Notes: generated by a model not told the origin, from the letters alone. A stretch of DNA of 64,000 nucleotides from Candidatus Woesearchaeota archaeon (GCA_016184345.1 JACPCV010000003.1:62001-126000); one strand, 5' to 3'. Counted from the stretch's first letter, positions 45,385-55,477 are shown. Translations and numbers: made by a program.

Positions 45385-46038
45385 CTATTCAAGAACCTTC
45401 AGCCTTCCTGGCGAGACCTCGAACAGGTCGCCTGCTTTTGTCATCTCTTTTATCAGCGCCTCTGCATTGTTTCCGCATTTCGCGGCAACCTCAGTCATGT
45501 CAGCCCCTCTCCCTTTGTCAAGCTCCTTTACTGCTTGGTAAACCTCAACCTTGCCCTTGCTAACCATGTCATCTGGCAACTGCGTTTTCTTATCCTTTGT
45601 TGCGTTTTCATTTGCCGCTGCTGTTTGTGCCTGCTGTGTTTTGAGTTCAAGCTTCCTAGCCTCTGCCCACTTGGTGTCTTTCAGGACTTTTATTAGCTCC
45701 GGCGCAATGTACCTTTCGCTTCCGTAAGCCCTTGGCTTTCCTATTATTAAAGCGAAGTCACCAACCTCGGCCTTTCCAAAAAGTTGTTGTGCGTCATCAA
45801 ATACCTGAAGCTTTATCTGCCCCGTGCCGTCATCTGCAACCATGCTCTTGTAAGCCTCTCCTATTTCAGTCTTGTTAACTATTGTGGCAAGTATGTTTAC
45901 CCTCTTTATCTGCACGCCATTGGCGTTCAGCGCCGTAGTCCCGTCTTCAGATTCAAGAAACTCGCCACTTAGAATGCCAGCGATGCTGGCTTTTTTGGCG
46001 ACTTCTCTCCGGTATTGCTTTTCCTGAAGCATGGGCAT
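45385..46038 (-). CDS. RPA-like OB-fold protein with C-terminal winged helix
   Basis: VQIKRVNILATIVNKTEIGEAYKSMVADDGTGQIKLQVFDD...; located beside mcm. Confidence 0.75.
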   Translation of the reverse strand: MPMLQEKQYRREVAKKASIAGILSGEFLESEDGTTALNANGVQIKRVNILATIVNKTEIGEAYKSMVADDGTGQIKLQVFDDAQQLFGKAEVGDFALIIGKPRAYGSERYIAPELIKVLKDTKWAEARKLELKTQQAQTAAANENATKDKKTQLPDDMVSKGKVEVYQAVKELDKGRGADMTEVAAKCGNNAEALIKEMTKAGDLFEVSPGRLKVLE

Positions 46039-46044
46039 TCCTTT

Positions 46045-49000
46045 TTACATTCTTGATAAGAAGCCGTATCTCGGCTCGTAAACATCGCCAGCCCTTTTGA
46101 GCTTTTCTATTATCTCGTCTACCTCTGTCTTGCTCACGCCTCTTTCAACTGCAAGCCTCGCAACATCCTCTACAGGTATTGTCTTTCCGAGCCCTTCCTC
46201 CAGCTCCTCAAGTATCTGCTTTATCAGGAATATTTTCTCCCTCTGCGATGCAGGTATGCCTGTGGCTATCCTGTCTATGTCTATCTGTCCTGTTTCCTTT
46301 TCCCTTCCCACCTGCATCAGGCAGTAAACGAGCAGCTCAATCGCCCTCCTCGCGTCCTCCCTTGTTACCTTGTCAGACAGCCTCACCTTTGCGGATGCCT
46401 CGCCCATCCTCACAAGCGCTTCAAGCTGCCTTGCAGAGATTGGTATTGCCCTTGCCGCCCTTTCGTCGCTGACCTCCCTGTTCCTGAGCTGGACGTAGAA
46501 GTCCTTTATCTCGTCTATTGCTGCATCGGTAAGGACGGGCCTTACTTTCTGCCTTGCGTATGAGATGTATTTTTTCAGCAGCTTGGTTGAGATTTCGGGC
46601 TCGTTGATGTCCGGTGTCTGGTGCAGCTTGAGTATGTGCCTTGCCGTCTTCTCGTCCTTTTCCACCTGTGGCAGGTCTTTTATTGTGAATATGAGGTCAA
46701 ACCTGTTTATCAGGGCCGGTGGCAGGTTTATCTGCTCGGCTATGTTGCCGTACTGGTCAAACCTTCCGTATTTCGGGTTTGCGGCAGCCAGGACAGTTGT
46801 TCTTGCCATTAATGTTGCCTGTATGTTTGCCTTTGCGATCGAAACGGAATTATGCAGTACTAGATTTTGGCTGATAAATGTGTGTGTAGGTTCAACGGTG
46901 ATGTCATAGGTCCATTTGCATTCTGTGTTTGGAATGCATTCAACTTTTGTTATTTGTGCAAATCTTATGTCTCCTGTGATGGCAGCGTGTAGCTTCCGGA
47001 TAAGCGGGGTTAGCATTGCTTTTTTCTTTTCAGCTAGTGCTAGTGTCGCCTCATAGAGTGCCTTGTGTTTATGATGGGTGGGTTTCTCCATATTGCGGAT
47101 GCTTGAACTGCTTACTGCCAGTGCACGCGCTAACTCCTTTAGTTCAATGCACCAGTGATTTCTTATTAGCTTGGCGTCTCCATTTTTTTCTAGTGTATCG
47201 AGGGCTTTTTGGAACTTTTCTTCGGCAAGTTTGAGATAATGCCAGCAAGTTTGTCTGTGGGCGTTTCTGTTTTTGGCAATGTTTTTGTTGAGCCTGCCAT
47301 CATTTACTCTGAACGCTTTTAAGAGTGTGTAGATTTCGTTAAGATAAGAGTGTGGCAAAACGTCTCTGTCGTTGTTTTTTGCGCTGCTGTGCAATACAAG
47401 CTGTCTTACCCTTTCCTTTCGCTTGTCCATATCAGGGATTATCTCATAAAATCTCTGGTAACTTTGAAGCCCAGAAACTATTACTTTGTAATACGCTGCC
47501 GCTTCTCTCTGTTCTGTTTCAATATAGCTGTATATGCTGAGTTGCAGCATCAGTTGTTGCAAGTCGTCTGCAAGAAGGTGGGAGCTTGTTGTAAATCCTG
47601 TTCGCTCTTGGTCAACATAGCCGTCTCCAAGGAAAAATCCCTGTAAAAACGCGCGTTTTAGTGTGTAAGCTCCGGTTTTTACTTTATTTGGAACCCTTTT
47701 TAACGGGGCTTTTTGCATTATTTCTGGCACTTCCTGTTCAAGCTGCTGATATGCCTTTTTAGAGCTTATGCGTGTTGTTAGAAGTGCAAGTTTTGCCTTT
47801 TGATTGGTTTCCGGCAGCCTTATATGAAGCTGCGGTTTTTTCCCGAATACTTCGGTCATTACTTGTTTGGCTAGGTGGCTTATCTCAGAATTTGTGTTTG
47901 AAATGCCGAATTCAGAATAGCGGTGTAATAGGCTTCGGTAGCTGTACCCCTCACTGCATTGCAGGCCTAAAAAAAGGCCATAATTGTGTAACATCTTCTC
48001 ATCGCTTTCCTGCTCTTCCTGTTCGTGTGTGGGTAGCCTTCTTGGTGCAGGTGCAAGCATACCTTCCAGTATTTCTTGTGCCTTGCACGTGGTTATTTTC
48101 CCGTCTTTGGCAATGTAAACCGGATGTTCCGGTGTAACGATGATTGAGCGGCCGTTTCTGTAGGTTATTTTGTAGAATGTTTCGGGCGCTTCGTGTCTGC
48201 TAACCCTGCTTATTTTTGTTGAGAAAACGCTTGTAAAATCTGTGGTCAGGATATTTGGCAGATTTGGCACAGCCAGAATTTCACAATTGATTCCCTTTTC
48301 AATCTTCGCTTTATTCTGTTCCATAAGCGATTCTACAAACTTGCCCATTTTTTCAGTCCTGCCGTCAGCAAACATTATTTCTGTCTCATAATGGTAGCAT
48401 TGCTGCTCCAGCGCCTCGTGCATGGCTCCTGTGTCCTCTTCCCGCATCTTGTCCATTTCGTCAATTGAGCATATGCCGTTGTTGGCAAGGACAAGGGCAC
48501 CGGCCTCAAGGCTCCATCCCCCAAGGATTTCGTCCTTTACGACAGCTGCCGTTATGCCTGCCCCGCTTACTCCTCCTCCGCTCACATACCTTCCTTTGGG
48601 TGCAATGACGCTTATCCTTTTCAGCAGCTGTGATTTTCCTGATCCTGGGTCGCCAACCAGCAAAATGTGCATGTCTCCCCTTGAAATGATGCCGTCTGAG
48701 CGCTTCTTCTGCACACCCCCCATCAGCTGCATGAGGAGGGATTCCTTGACTTTCTCATAGCCGTAGATTGACGGTGCGATCGAAGCGATTAGCTTGTCAT
48801 ACACCTGCTTGTCCTTTGCCAGTGCAATTATTGCTTCTTCATCTTCTTTTGATATCTTGATGTCGTAGAAATCCTCCTCGATTGTCTCAAGGTAGTTCGT
48901 GTCAATATGGAGGTCAAAGCTGGTTGACCTTGTGCCATGCTTGACTACAGGGACGTCTTTCAGCACGCCTGCTAGCCTTACCCTGCTGCCCGGGTTTGTT

Positions 49001-49662
49001 TTCTTCTCGCTTATCGGGCTTACGAGGTCCTCTTTCAGGAATATGCCTATCCTTTTTGGCTGGTCGCCCCCTTCCAGCATTTCGGGGTTTTCCTCAAGCA
49101 CCATGCTTTGTGCGTCAACAAGCTCCTTCTCCAGCAGCCTGAAGTTTCCCTTCCTTCCGCAGCCGCACCTATGGGGTTCCTTGAATGTTGCTTCCAGCTG
49201 CAGGACTGATATTATATTGCCGCAGTTCGGGCATTCAAACCTTGTGTTCACAACCTGCGGCCTGACGTCTGATTTTCTTCTCACTATGCCTTCCAAGACA
49301 AGCAGCTTTCCTATGTGGCTGCTCCTTATGTCCCTTATCATGAGCTTTTGCGATTCGGGCAGGTTGTAGACCCTGACCCTGTAATTTTTTGCCTCGCCGG
49401 AGCTGGGCAGCTCTATCTCCTTGATAGAGAGCTCTGCAGCCTTGATGACTTCCTCAGGGTAATCCAGCAAATCAACAGCAATCTTCGGGTCAAATGACGA
49501 GAGCCTTGCAAAGTCAACAGCTACCGAGGATTTTCCTGCAGAAACCGCTTCAAGGAGGTTCTTCTTGTCGACCTCTTCAAAGAATTCTTTGAACCTCTCT
49601 ATCTGCTCAGTAACAGACAGCAGCATGCTCTCTTTTTTCGCAACAATATCATTCTCTGCCAT
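46045..49662 (-). CDS. mcm: MCM replicative helicase containing an intein
   Basis: GDPGSGKSQLLK, CSIDEMDKMREED, N-terminal zinc finger; intein between EALEQQ and SVSIAKANIQA. Confidence 0.96.
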   Translation of the reverse strand: MAENDIVAKKESMLLSVTEQIERFKEFFEEVDKKNLLEAVSAGKSSVAVDFARLSSFDPKIAVDLLDYPEEVIKAAELSIKEIELPSSGEAKNYRVRVYNLPESQKLMIRDIRSSHIGKLLVLEGIVRRKSDVRPQVVNTRFECPNCGNIISVLQLEATFKEPHRCGCGRKGNFRLLEKELVDAQSMVLEENPEMLEGGDQPKRIGIFLKEDLVSPISEKKTNPGSRVRLAGVLKDVPVVKHGTRSTSFDLHIDTNYLETIEEDFYDIKISKEDEEAIIALAKDKQVYDKLIASIAPSIYGYEKVKESLLMQLMGGVQKKRSDGIISRGDMHILLVGDPGSGKSQLLKRISVIAPKGRYVSGGGVSGAGITAAVVKDEILGGWSLEAGALVLANNGICSIDEMDKMREEDTGAMHEALEQQCYHYETEIMFADGRTEKMGKFVESLMEQNKAKIEKGINCEILAVPNLPNILTTDFTSVFSTKISRVSRHEAPETFYKITYRNGRSIIVTPEHPVYIAKDGKITTCKAQEILEGMLAPAPRRLPTHEQEEQESDEKMLHNYGLFLGLQCSEGYSYRSLLHRYSEFGISNTNSEISHLAKQVMTEVFGKKPQLHIRLPETNQKAKLALLTTRISSKKAYQQLEQEVPEIMQKAPLKRVPNKVKTGAYTLKRAFLQGFFLGDGYVDQERTGFTTSSHLLADDLQQLMLQLSIYSYIETEQREAAAYYKVIVSGLQSYQRFYEIIPDMDKRKERVRQLVLHSSAKNNDRDVLPHSYLNEIYTLLKAFRVNDGRLNKNIAKNRNAHRQTCWHYLKLAEEKFQKALDTLEKNGDAKLIRNHWCIELKELARALAVSSSSIRNMEKPTHHKHKALYEATLALAEKKKAMLTPLIRKLHAAITGDIRFAQITKVECIPNTECKWTYDITVEPTHTFISQNLVLHNSVSIAKANIQATLMARTTVLAAANPKYGRFDQYGNIAEQINLPPALINRFDLIFTIKDLPQVEKDEKTARHILKLHQTPDINEPEISTKLLKKYISYARQKVRPVLTDAAIDEIKDFYVQLRNREVSDERAARAIPISARQLEALVRMGEASAKVRLSDKVTREDARRAIELLVYCLMQVGREKETGQIDIDRIATGIPASQREKIFLIKQILEELEEGLGKTIPVEDVARLAVERGVSKTEVDEIIEKLKRAGDVYEPRYGFLSRM
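46849..48399 (-). mobile_element. LAGLIDADG intein inside mcm (517 aa, C...HN|S)
   Basis: First residue Cys (CYHYETEIMFADGR), block B VTPEHPVYI, LFLGLQCSEG and LQGFFLGDGYV, terminal VLHN followed by Ser. Confidence 0.93.
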
Positions 49663-49725
49663 TTTGACCTACTCAAGATGCGTAGCTACAGCAGGCAGCT
49701 GCAGTGTGCTGGTTAAAAAACAAAA

Positions 49726-50295
49726 TCACGGCTTCTTGCCAGATGCCTTCTTCAGGTTCTCAATGAGCTTGTCAAGCGACTTGTTGACCTCTTCCTCGCT
49801 CTTTGTCCCTGTGCATACGACCTTGCCGTTGCTGAACAGCAGGAAGGTCGCCTTTACCGGGCCGTCAATCAGCTTGTAAACCAGTCCCGGGAACTGCTCA
49901 GGCTCGTACTCTGTGTTGTTCAGCTTCATTGCAAGCGTGTTCAGGTTCAGGTCCATGCCCACAGTCCCTGAAGCGACTATATTCTGTATCTTTATCTCAG
50001 GCTTTATTGTGATTTTTATGCCAATCTTTTCAAGGCTCTTGATTATCTTCCTGATTGATTCCTCAACCTTGTCCATTGACCTCGCGCCTGTGCATACGAC
50101 CTTGCCGCTGCTGAACACCAGTGCAGAAGTTTTGGGTTCCTTTATCCTGATGACCAGTCCCGGGAACTGCTCCGGGTTGTATTCTGTATTGGAAAGCATG
50201 GCATTCATTTTCTCAAGAGGAATGTCATGGTTCAAAGAAGTGCTGACAACAATGTTCACTACAGTAATTTCCCTCTTGCCCATTCTGATAAACAC
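49726..50295 (-). CDS. tbp: TATA-box-binding protein
   Basis: Two direct-repeat TBP halves (NTEYNPEQFPGLVIRIKEPKTSALVFSSGKVVCTGA / NTEYEPEQFPGLVYKLIDGPVKATFLLFSNGKVVCTGT). Confidence 0.97.
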   Translation of the reverse strand: MFIRMGKREITVVNIVVSTSLNHDIPLEKMNAMLSNTEYNPEQFPGLVIRIKEPKTSALVFSSGKVVCTGARSMDKVEESIRKIIKSLEKIGIKITIKPEIKIQNIVASGTVGMDLNLNTLAMKLNNTEYEPEQFPGLVYKLIDGPVKATFLLFSNGKVVCTGTKSEEEVNKSLDKLIENLKKASGKKP

Positions 50296-50593
50296 CCCCG
50301 AAATCTGTTTACAGCCCTCTCGGCTGTTTTTAAAGCAAAATGCCCCTCTTGTTTATAAATACTGCTGTTTTTAAACAAAGACACTCCAGCAGCAAACACC
50401 CCACAATTTCCTGTGGAAAAAAGCCTCTACAAGCTCTAAGAAGCCAAATTTTGCAGTTAAGGTTATTTATTGCCAACCACACCAACCTTACTAGTATTTA
50501 TAAATACAGAATTCCCGGTTTTTTGGCTTCGGTAGCCATAACTTCCCGCATTTTTTGCCAAGATTTATTAATCACACAACAGCCGTAGCCGTT

Positions 50594-50788
50594 ATGAAAC
50601 TGTTTATTGAGCGCGAAAACAAAAGCAAAACATTCCGTTTCAACGGCACTGTCTCAAAGCTGTTGCGGCAGCTTAAGGTAAACCCAGCAACTATTCTTGT
50701 TGCAAGGAACAAGGCTCTTGTAACAGAAAACGATAAGCTAATTGACAGTGATGAAGTGAAAATATTGTCGGTTATTTCTGGGGGCTAG
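50594..50788 (+). CDS. Small ubiquitin-like sulfur-carrier/modifier protein (ThiS/MoaD/SAMP-like), C-terminal GG
   Basis: MKLFIERENKSKTFRFNGTVSKLLRQLKVNPATILVARNKALVTENDKLIDSDEVKILSVISGG. Confidence 0.75.
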   Translation: MKLFIERENKSKTFRFNGTVSKLLRQLKVNPATILVARNKALVTENDKLIDSDEVKILSVISGG

Positions 50789-51530
50789 CAGTTAAGCGCC
50801 TTTTGCGTATCATGTTGCGCACAAAAGTGTTTGCTGAGGGATTGTATTGCTTGGTGCTGAGGCTGGCTATAACCGGCATTACATAGCCGTTTAGGAAGAA
50901 GTCAAAAGCTTCTCTACTCCCAATGGCAAGCTTCTTTTCAAAAGTGTCCTGTTCGCCTTTGTCTGTTAAAAGTAGTTTGCCGTTTGTGGCTACTGCTAGC
51001 TCTTCGCACTTGATTGTAACATCCTTTCTCTTATTGCCTTCCCAACTAGCACTCCTGCCAACTCCAATAAAATGTATTGCCCCGTAAATTGAACTCAAGC
51101 TAACAAGGTATTGTGCAAGCGTATTTGCCAATGCCCCCGCCTTCCCAACAACGTTCGTTAGGTTTCTGGTTCCTTCCGGGTAAATCGCAACGCCTGCTCC
51201 CTCTTTAACAGCGCGTTCCAGGCCCGAATAAGCATCGTGCATGTTCGAGCCATCCCTCTTAAGTGGAATGCTGCCGATAGAGTACAATATCTGCCTGAAG
51301 AAAGGGCCGAGTAGTTCGTATTTATGTATAAAGCACACCCTTCTGCCCGTAAGGTTTGCGTCCTCTGGTATGTTGACCCAGTGGTCGTGAAAGCCCAATA
51401 ATACAAACGGGTCTTTCTCAGGTAAAGCATCTTTGCCTGCAGCCTTGTAAGAGGGTCTTAAAAACGTATTTAAAAAAGCTTTTCCTGCGTAATATATTGC
51501 ATTTGCCGTTAGAACCCCTGTGCTTACCAT
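50772..51530 (-). CDS. PlsC-like acyltransferase family protein
   Basis: GFHDHWVNIPED...PLKRDGSNMHDAYSGLERAVKEGAGVAIYPEGTRN. Confidence 0.7.
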   Translation of the reverse strand: MVSTGVLTANAIYYAGKAFLNTFLRPSYKAAGKDALPEKDPFVLLGFHDHWVNIPEDANLTGRRVCFIHKYELLGPFFRQILYSIGSIPLKRDGSNMHDAYSGLERAVKEGAGVAIYPEGTRNLTNVVGKAGALANTLAQYLVSLSSIYGAIHFIGVGRSASWEGNKRKDVTIKCEELAVATNGKLLLTDKGEQDTFEKKLAIGSREAFDFFLNGYVMPVIASLSTKQYNPSANTFVRNMIRKRRLTASPQK

Positions 51531-52090
51531 TTTGCCAATCTCGAGTTAAGAAACCGCGCAAGCTTTAAAATAGCTTTCTTTCTGAACAGGTTTACCTCCC
51601 CTGCCTTTTTGAGTTCCCCGTATGTTTTGCTTTTTCTTTTTGGGATGAAGATTGGGTCGTGCCCCCAGCCGCCGCTGCCCCTGATACTTTCAGCTATGCT
51701 GCCCTCCTCTTCCCCATAGAAGCATAGCGGCTCTTTTCCCGGCTCGCAATACCCTACAGCTGACTTGTATCTGGCTTTCCTGTTCCTGATGCCCTTCATG
51801 AGCTTCAAGATGCCGTTCAGCCCTAGTCTTTTGAAAATGTATGCCGTGCACGTCCCGGGATAATCTTTTAGGGCCTCTATGAACAGTCCGGAGTCTTCAA
51901 CAACTACCGACTTCTTCAGCCGCTCGCATAGCGCTTTCGCCGCTGTCTTGGCAATCTCGCACGGCTCGTCTGAGCGCAGCTCAGGCTTTTCCCCTTTCAT
52001 GACAGTGAATTCAAGCCCTGAGCCCTCCAGGGCGTTTTCAAAGTCCTTGATTTTTTCCTCATTCCCAGTCAGAAGAACAAAGCCAGACAT
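51524..52090 (-). CDS. XTP/dITP pyrophosphatase (RdgB/HAM1)
   Basis: VLLTGNEEKIKDFENAL, VVEDSGLFIEAL, GSGGWGHDPIFIP. Confidence 0.92.
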   Translation of the reverse strand: MSGFVLLTGNEEKIKDFENALEGSGLEFTVMKGEKPELRSDEPCEIAKTAAKALCERLKKSVVVEDSGLFIEALKDYPGTCTAYIFKRLGLNGILKLMKGIRNRKARYKSAVGYCEPGKEPLCFYGEEEGSIAESIRGSGGWGHDPIFIPKRKSKTYGELKKAGEVNLFRKKAILKLARFLNSRLAKW

Positions 52091-53845
52091 TTATTTTGCC
52101 ACGTCGCTTCTTATGTGCAGTTCTTTCAACTGCTTTTCCTCTATTTCCGATGGCGAGCCGTCCATTGGGCTTTCTGCCTTCTTGTTTTTCGGAAACGCTA
52201 TTACTTCACGAATATCGTGCAGCCCCTGCATAAGTGCCACAGTCCTGTCAAACCCTATCCCCATGCCGCCATGGGTTGGAGCTCCGTACTTGTAAGCTTC
52301 AAGGAGGAAGCCGAACTTTGACTCTGCGGCCTTGTGGTTTATTCCGACCACTTTCATTACCCTCTCCTGAAGCTCTGGCTCGTTGATGCGTATTGAGCCT
52401 GAGCCCAGCTCAGTCCCGTTAAGAACAAGGTCGTAGAGGTTGCCCAGCACTTTCTCAGGTGCTTTTTCAAGCAGCTCAACGTGCTCCTGCTTTGGTGCTG
52501 TGAACATGTGGTGTGCCGCCTCCCACCTGTCCTCTTCAGTGTTCCACTCGAACAGCGGGAAGTCCTTTACCCAGCAGAAGTTGAACTCGCCTTCTTTCAT
52601 CAGGCCGAGCCTTCTTCCCAGCTCAAGCCTAAGCTTCCCAAGAATTTCAGCAACTTTCTTTTTCTTGTCAGCAACAAAAAACATTACTGAGCCTTTCTTT
52701 GCCTTTGTTTTTTGCAGCAGCATCTTTTGCACTTCGCTGCCAAAGAACTTCACAATGGATGATTCCAGCCCTTTTTCGGTTACTCTCATCCATGCAAGCC
52801 CCTTTGCGCCGTTTTCCTTTGCCCATTCTATCAGCTCATCAATCTCGTTCCTTCCAAAGTCCTTCTCAGCAACTACACACTTTACCTGTTCTTCAGCCGC
52901 AAATGTCTTGAACTCAGATTTCTTTACAGCATCAGTAACGTCAATGAGCTCCATCCCAAACCTCAGGTCGGGCTTGTCAATCCCGTACTTGTCCATGGCT
53001 TCTGCATGTGTAAGGGCTTTGAACGGCGTCTTTAGTTCAACCCCAAGCACCTCCCTGAACAGGTGCTTGTACAGCCCTTCAACGAAAGCCATCACGTCAT
53101 TTTCGTCGACAAAGCTCATCTCAAAGTCAATCTGGGTGTGCTCAGGCTGCCTGTCAGCCCTCAGGTCTTCATCCCTGAGGCATTTTGCCAGCTGGAAATA
53201 CCTGTCAAATCCTGAAATCATGAGTATCTGCTTGTAAAGCTGGGGGCTTTGCGGAAGGGCGTAGAACTTTCCAGGGCTGACCCTGCTTGGCACTACATAG
53301 TCCCTTGCACCTTCTGGTGTTGACCTGACTAGAAGCGGGGTTTCAATCTCTATGAACTTGTTTTTGTTGAAGTATCCCCTTACAGCTATTGATACTCTGT
53401 GCCTTAATGCCAGGCGCTGCTGCATTACTGGCCTTCTCAAATCGAGGTACTTGTACTTCATCCGCATGTCTTCAGCAGCTTCTACCCTGTCGTCAACCTC
53501 AATTGGCGGGGCAGCTGCTTTCGTGATTATGGAGAGTTCATCAACCAGGACCTCAACCTCACCTGTTTCCAGCTTTGGGTTGACCATGTCCTTGGGCCTG
53601 TTCCTCACCTTGCCTTTTGCAGAAATAACCCACTCCCTGCCGATTTTCTCCCCGGCTTCGTGCACTTTCCTGTTGTGGCTCGGGTCAAGGACTATCTGTG
53701 TTAATCCGTAGCGATCTCTCAAGTCAATGAAGATTACCCCGCCGTGGTCCCTTCTTGAGTGGCACCAGCCTGCAAGCGTTACTGTTTCCTTAATGTTTTT
53801 CGCAGTAAGCTCGCCGCAGGTGTGTGTTCTTAACATTGTCAGCAC
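52091..53845 (-). CDS. aspS: Aspartyl-tRNA synthetase, bacterial type with GAD insertion
   Basis: 584 aa; FIDLRDRYGLTQIV, QSPQLYKQILM, RDEDLRADRQPEHTQID, long insertion before FNFCWVKDFPLFEW, GMGIGFDR. Confidence 0.92.
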   Translation of the reverse strand: MLTMLRTHTCGELTAKNIKETVTLAGWCHSRRDHGGVIFIDLRDRYGLTQIVLDPSHNRKVHEAGEKIGREWVISAKGKVRNRPKDMVNPKLETGEVEVLVDELSIITKAAAPPIEVDDRVEAAEDMRMKYKYLDLRRPVMQQRLALRHRVSIAVRGYFNKNKFIEIETPLLVRSTPEGARDYVVPSRVSPGKFYALPQSPQLYKQILMISGFDRYFQLAKCLRDEDLRADRQPEHTQIDFEMSFVDENDVMAFVEGLYKHLFREVLGVELKTPFKALTHAEAMDKYGIDKPDLRFGMELIDVTDAVKKSEFKTFAAEEQVKCVVAEKDFGRNEIDELIEWAKENGAKGLAWMRVTEKGLESSIVKFFGSEVQKMLLQKTKAKKGSVMFFVADKKKKVAEILGKLRLELGRRLGLMKEGEFNFCWVKDFPLFEWNTEEDRWEAAHHMFTAPKQEHVELLEKAPEKVLGNLYDLVLNGTELGSGSIRINEPELQERVMKVVGINHKAAESKFGFLLEAYKYGAPTHGGMGIGFDRTVALMQGLHDIREVIAFPKNKKAESPMDGSPSEIEEKQLKELHIRSDVAK

Positions 53846-53861
53846 AAGAACAAGAAAGCGT

Positions 53862-55244
53862 TTATAAAGATTGTTTTTCTATTTCCGCCATAACCTGTAG
53901 AAGCAGTTCCTCCTTAAATGCTGGCGCCATCACCTGCAGCCCAACCGGAATTCCGTCAATCTTGCCAGCAGGAACAACCCCTGCGCATATTCCTGCAAGG
54001 TTCGCAGGTATGGTGAAAGCGTCATAGGCATACATCACTCTCGGGTCTGTTATCTTCGTTCCCAGCTTGTGCGGCAGCATGGGCGTGGTCGGTGATATTA
54101 TAACATCAACTTCCTTGAACGCCTTTTCAAATCCTTCAGCAATGAGCTTTTTTGCTTTCAGTGCTTTCCTGTAGTACGTCCCGTGGTATTCAGCTTTTGA
54201 TATCTCCTTCCCACCAAATATCCTTCTTAGCACTTCTTCTCCGCAGCTGTCTTCTATTTTCCTGCCGTATTTCCTACCGTCAAACTTCCTTGTTCCTGAG
54301 AAGAATTCAACATAGACCAGGGGGTAGTAAGTCTGGATTGCGAGGTCAACATAAGGCAGCTTTATTTGTTTTATCGCGCTTTTTGTTGCAGTTGTGAATT
54401 TGTCAGCAGACTCTTGAACCATCTTATAGATTCTTTTGTCGCTGCACATCGCCTCAAACTCTTTGCTCAGCCCAATCTTAACCTTTTTGGCTGTTTTAAG
54501 CAACTGCCTGTATTTCGGAACGTCCTTTGCGATTGTTGTCCCGTCGTTTTCGCTCTTCCCGGCAATTGCCTCTGTCAGCAGCGCCACCCCGTAAACATCA
54601 TTGGCCAATGGCCCTATCTGGTCAAGGCTCATCGACAAATCAACGAGACCGTACCTTGATACCCTTCCATAGCTCGGCTTCACCCCGATAACGCCGCAAT
54701 GCGAGGCCGGGTTGCGTATTGAGCCGCCGGTGTCTGAGCCGATTGCCAAATCACAAAGTCCTGCTGCAACAGCCGCAGCAGCCCCAGAACTGCTTCCTCC
54801 TGGTATCCTTCCCTGCGCTGCAGGGTTGTCTGTGTTTCCGAATGCCGAGCTCTCGCCTGAGCTTCCGCAGGCAAACTCATCCATGTTTGCCATGCCGATT
54901 ATTATGCCATCCTCTCGTTTTATTGCTGCAACAGCATCAGCATCGAAAGTGCCGTAGTAGTTTTCCAGAGTTTTGGAAGCGCACGTTATGGGCATGCCTG
55001 TTACGGATATGTTTGACTTTACAGCTATTGCCAGCCCGGCAAGCTTACCTGCCTTCCCGGCCTTTATCTTTTTGTCAACAGCTTCTGCTTCGGCTACAGC
55101 ATTGTTGTTGATGTGCAAGATTGCGTTTATCTGCTTGTTTTTCTTCCTGATTACGTCAAGGAATCCTTTAACGTTCTCAGCAGCTGTCAGTTCCCCCTTT
55201 CTGATTTTCAGCAGCTTTTGTTCTGTAGAAAACAGCATTTTCAC
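53862..55244 (-). CDS. gatA: Asp/Glu-tRNA amidotransferase subunit A
   Basis: Amidase signature GGSSSGAAAAVAAGLCDLAIGSDTGGSIRNPASHCGVIGVKPSYGRVSRYG. Confidence 0.95.
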   Translation of the reverse strand: MKMLFSTEQKLLKIRKGELTAAENVKGFLDVIRKKNKQINAILHINNNAVAEAEAVDKKIKAGKAGKLAGLAIAVKSNISVTGMPITCASKTLENYYGTFDADAVAAIKREDGIIIGMANMDEFACGSSGESSAFGNTDNPAAQGRIPGGSSSGAAAAVAAGLCDLAIGSDTGGSIRNPASHCGVIGVKPSYGRVSRYGLVDLSMSLDQIGPLANDVYGVALLTEAIAGKSENDGTTIAKDVPKYRQLLKTAKKVKIGLSKEFEAMCSDKRIYKMVQESADKFTTATKSAIKQIKLPYVDLAIQTYYPLVYVEFFSGTRKFDGRKYGRKIEDSCGEEVLRRIFGGKEISKAEYHGTYYRKALKAKKLIAEGFEKAFKEVDVIISPTTPMLPHKLGTKITDPRVMYAYDAFTIPANLAGICAGVVPAGKIDGIPVGLQVMAPAFKEELLLQVMAEIEKQSL

Positions 55245-55471
55245 CAGCTTTTCTTTTCAGCTATTATGTTGTCAGAATCTTTTTTTGGCGCGTTTGTCAG
55301 CATTCTTTCCCTGAAGCCATCGTCAGGTTTTGATTTTTTCCCTTCCCTCGTTGTTTGCTCCCTTTCAAGCCCAACCTCTCCCGAGAGGTCGCCAACCTTG
55401 TCAAGGGCTTTTACAAATTCGTCCATTATGGCTTTGGCCTGCTTTTTTATCTTCTCTTCGTCAGGCGTCAT
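55241..55471 (-). CDS. GatC-like small subunit
   Basis: 76 aa, ATGA overlap with gatA, helical N-terminus DEEKIKKQAKAIMDEFVKALDKV. Confidence 0.6.
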   Translation of the reverse strand: MTPDEEKIKKQAKAIMDEFVKALDKVGDLSGEVGLEREQTTREGKKSKPDDGFRERMLTNAPKKDSDNIIAEKKSW

Positions 55472-55477
55472 AGCTTT

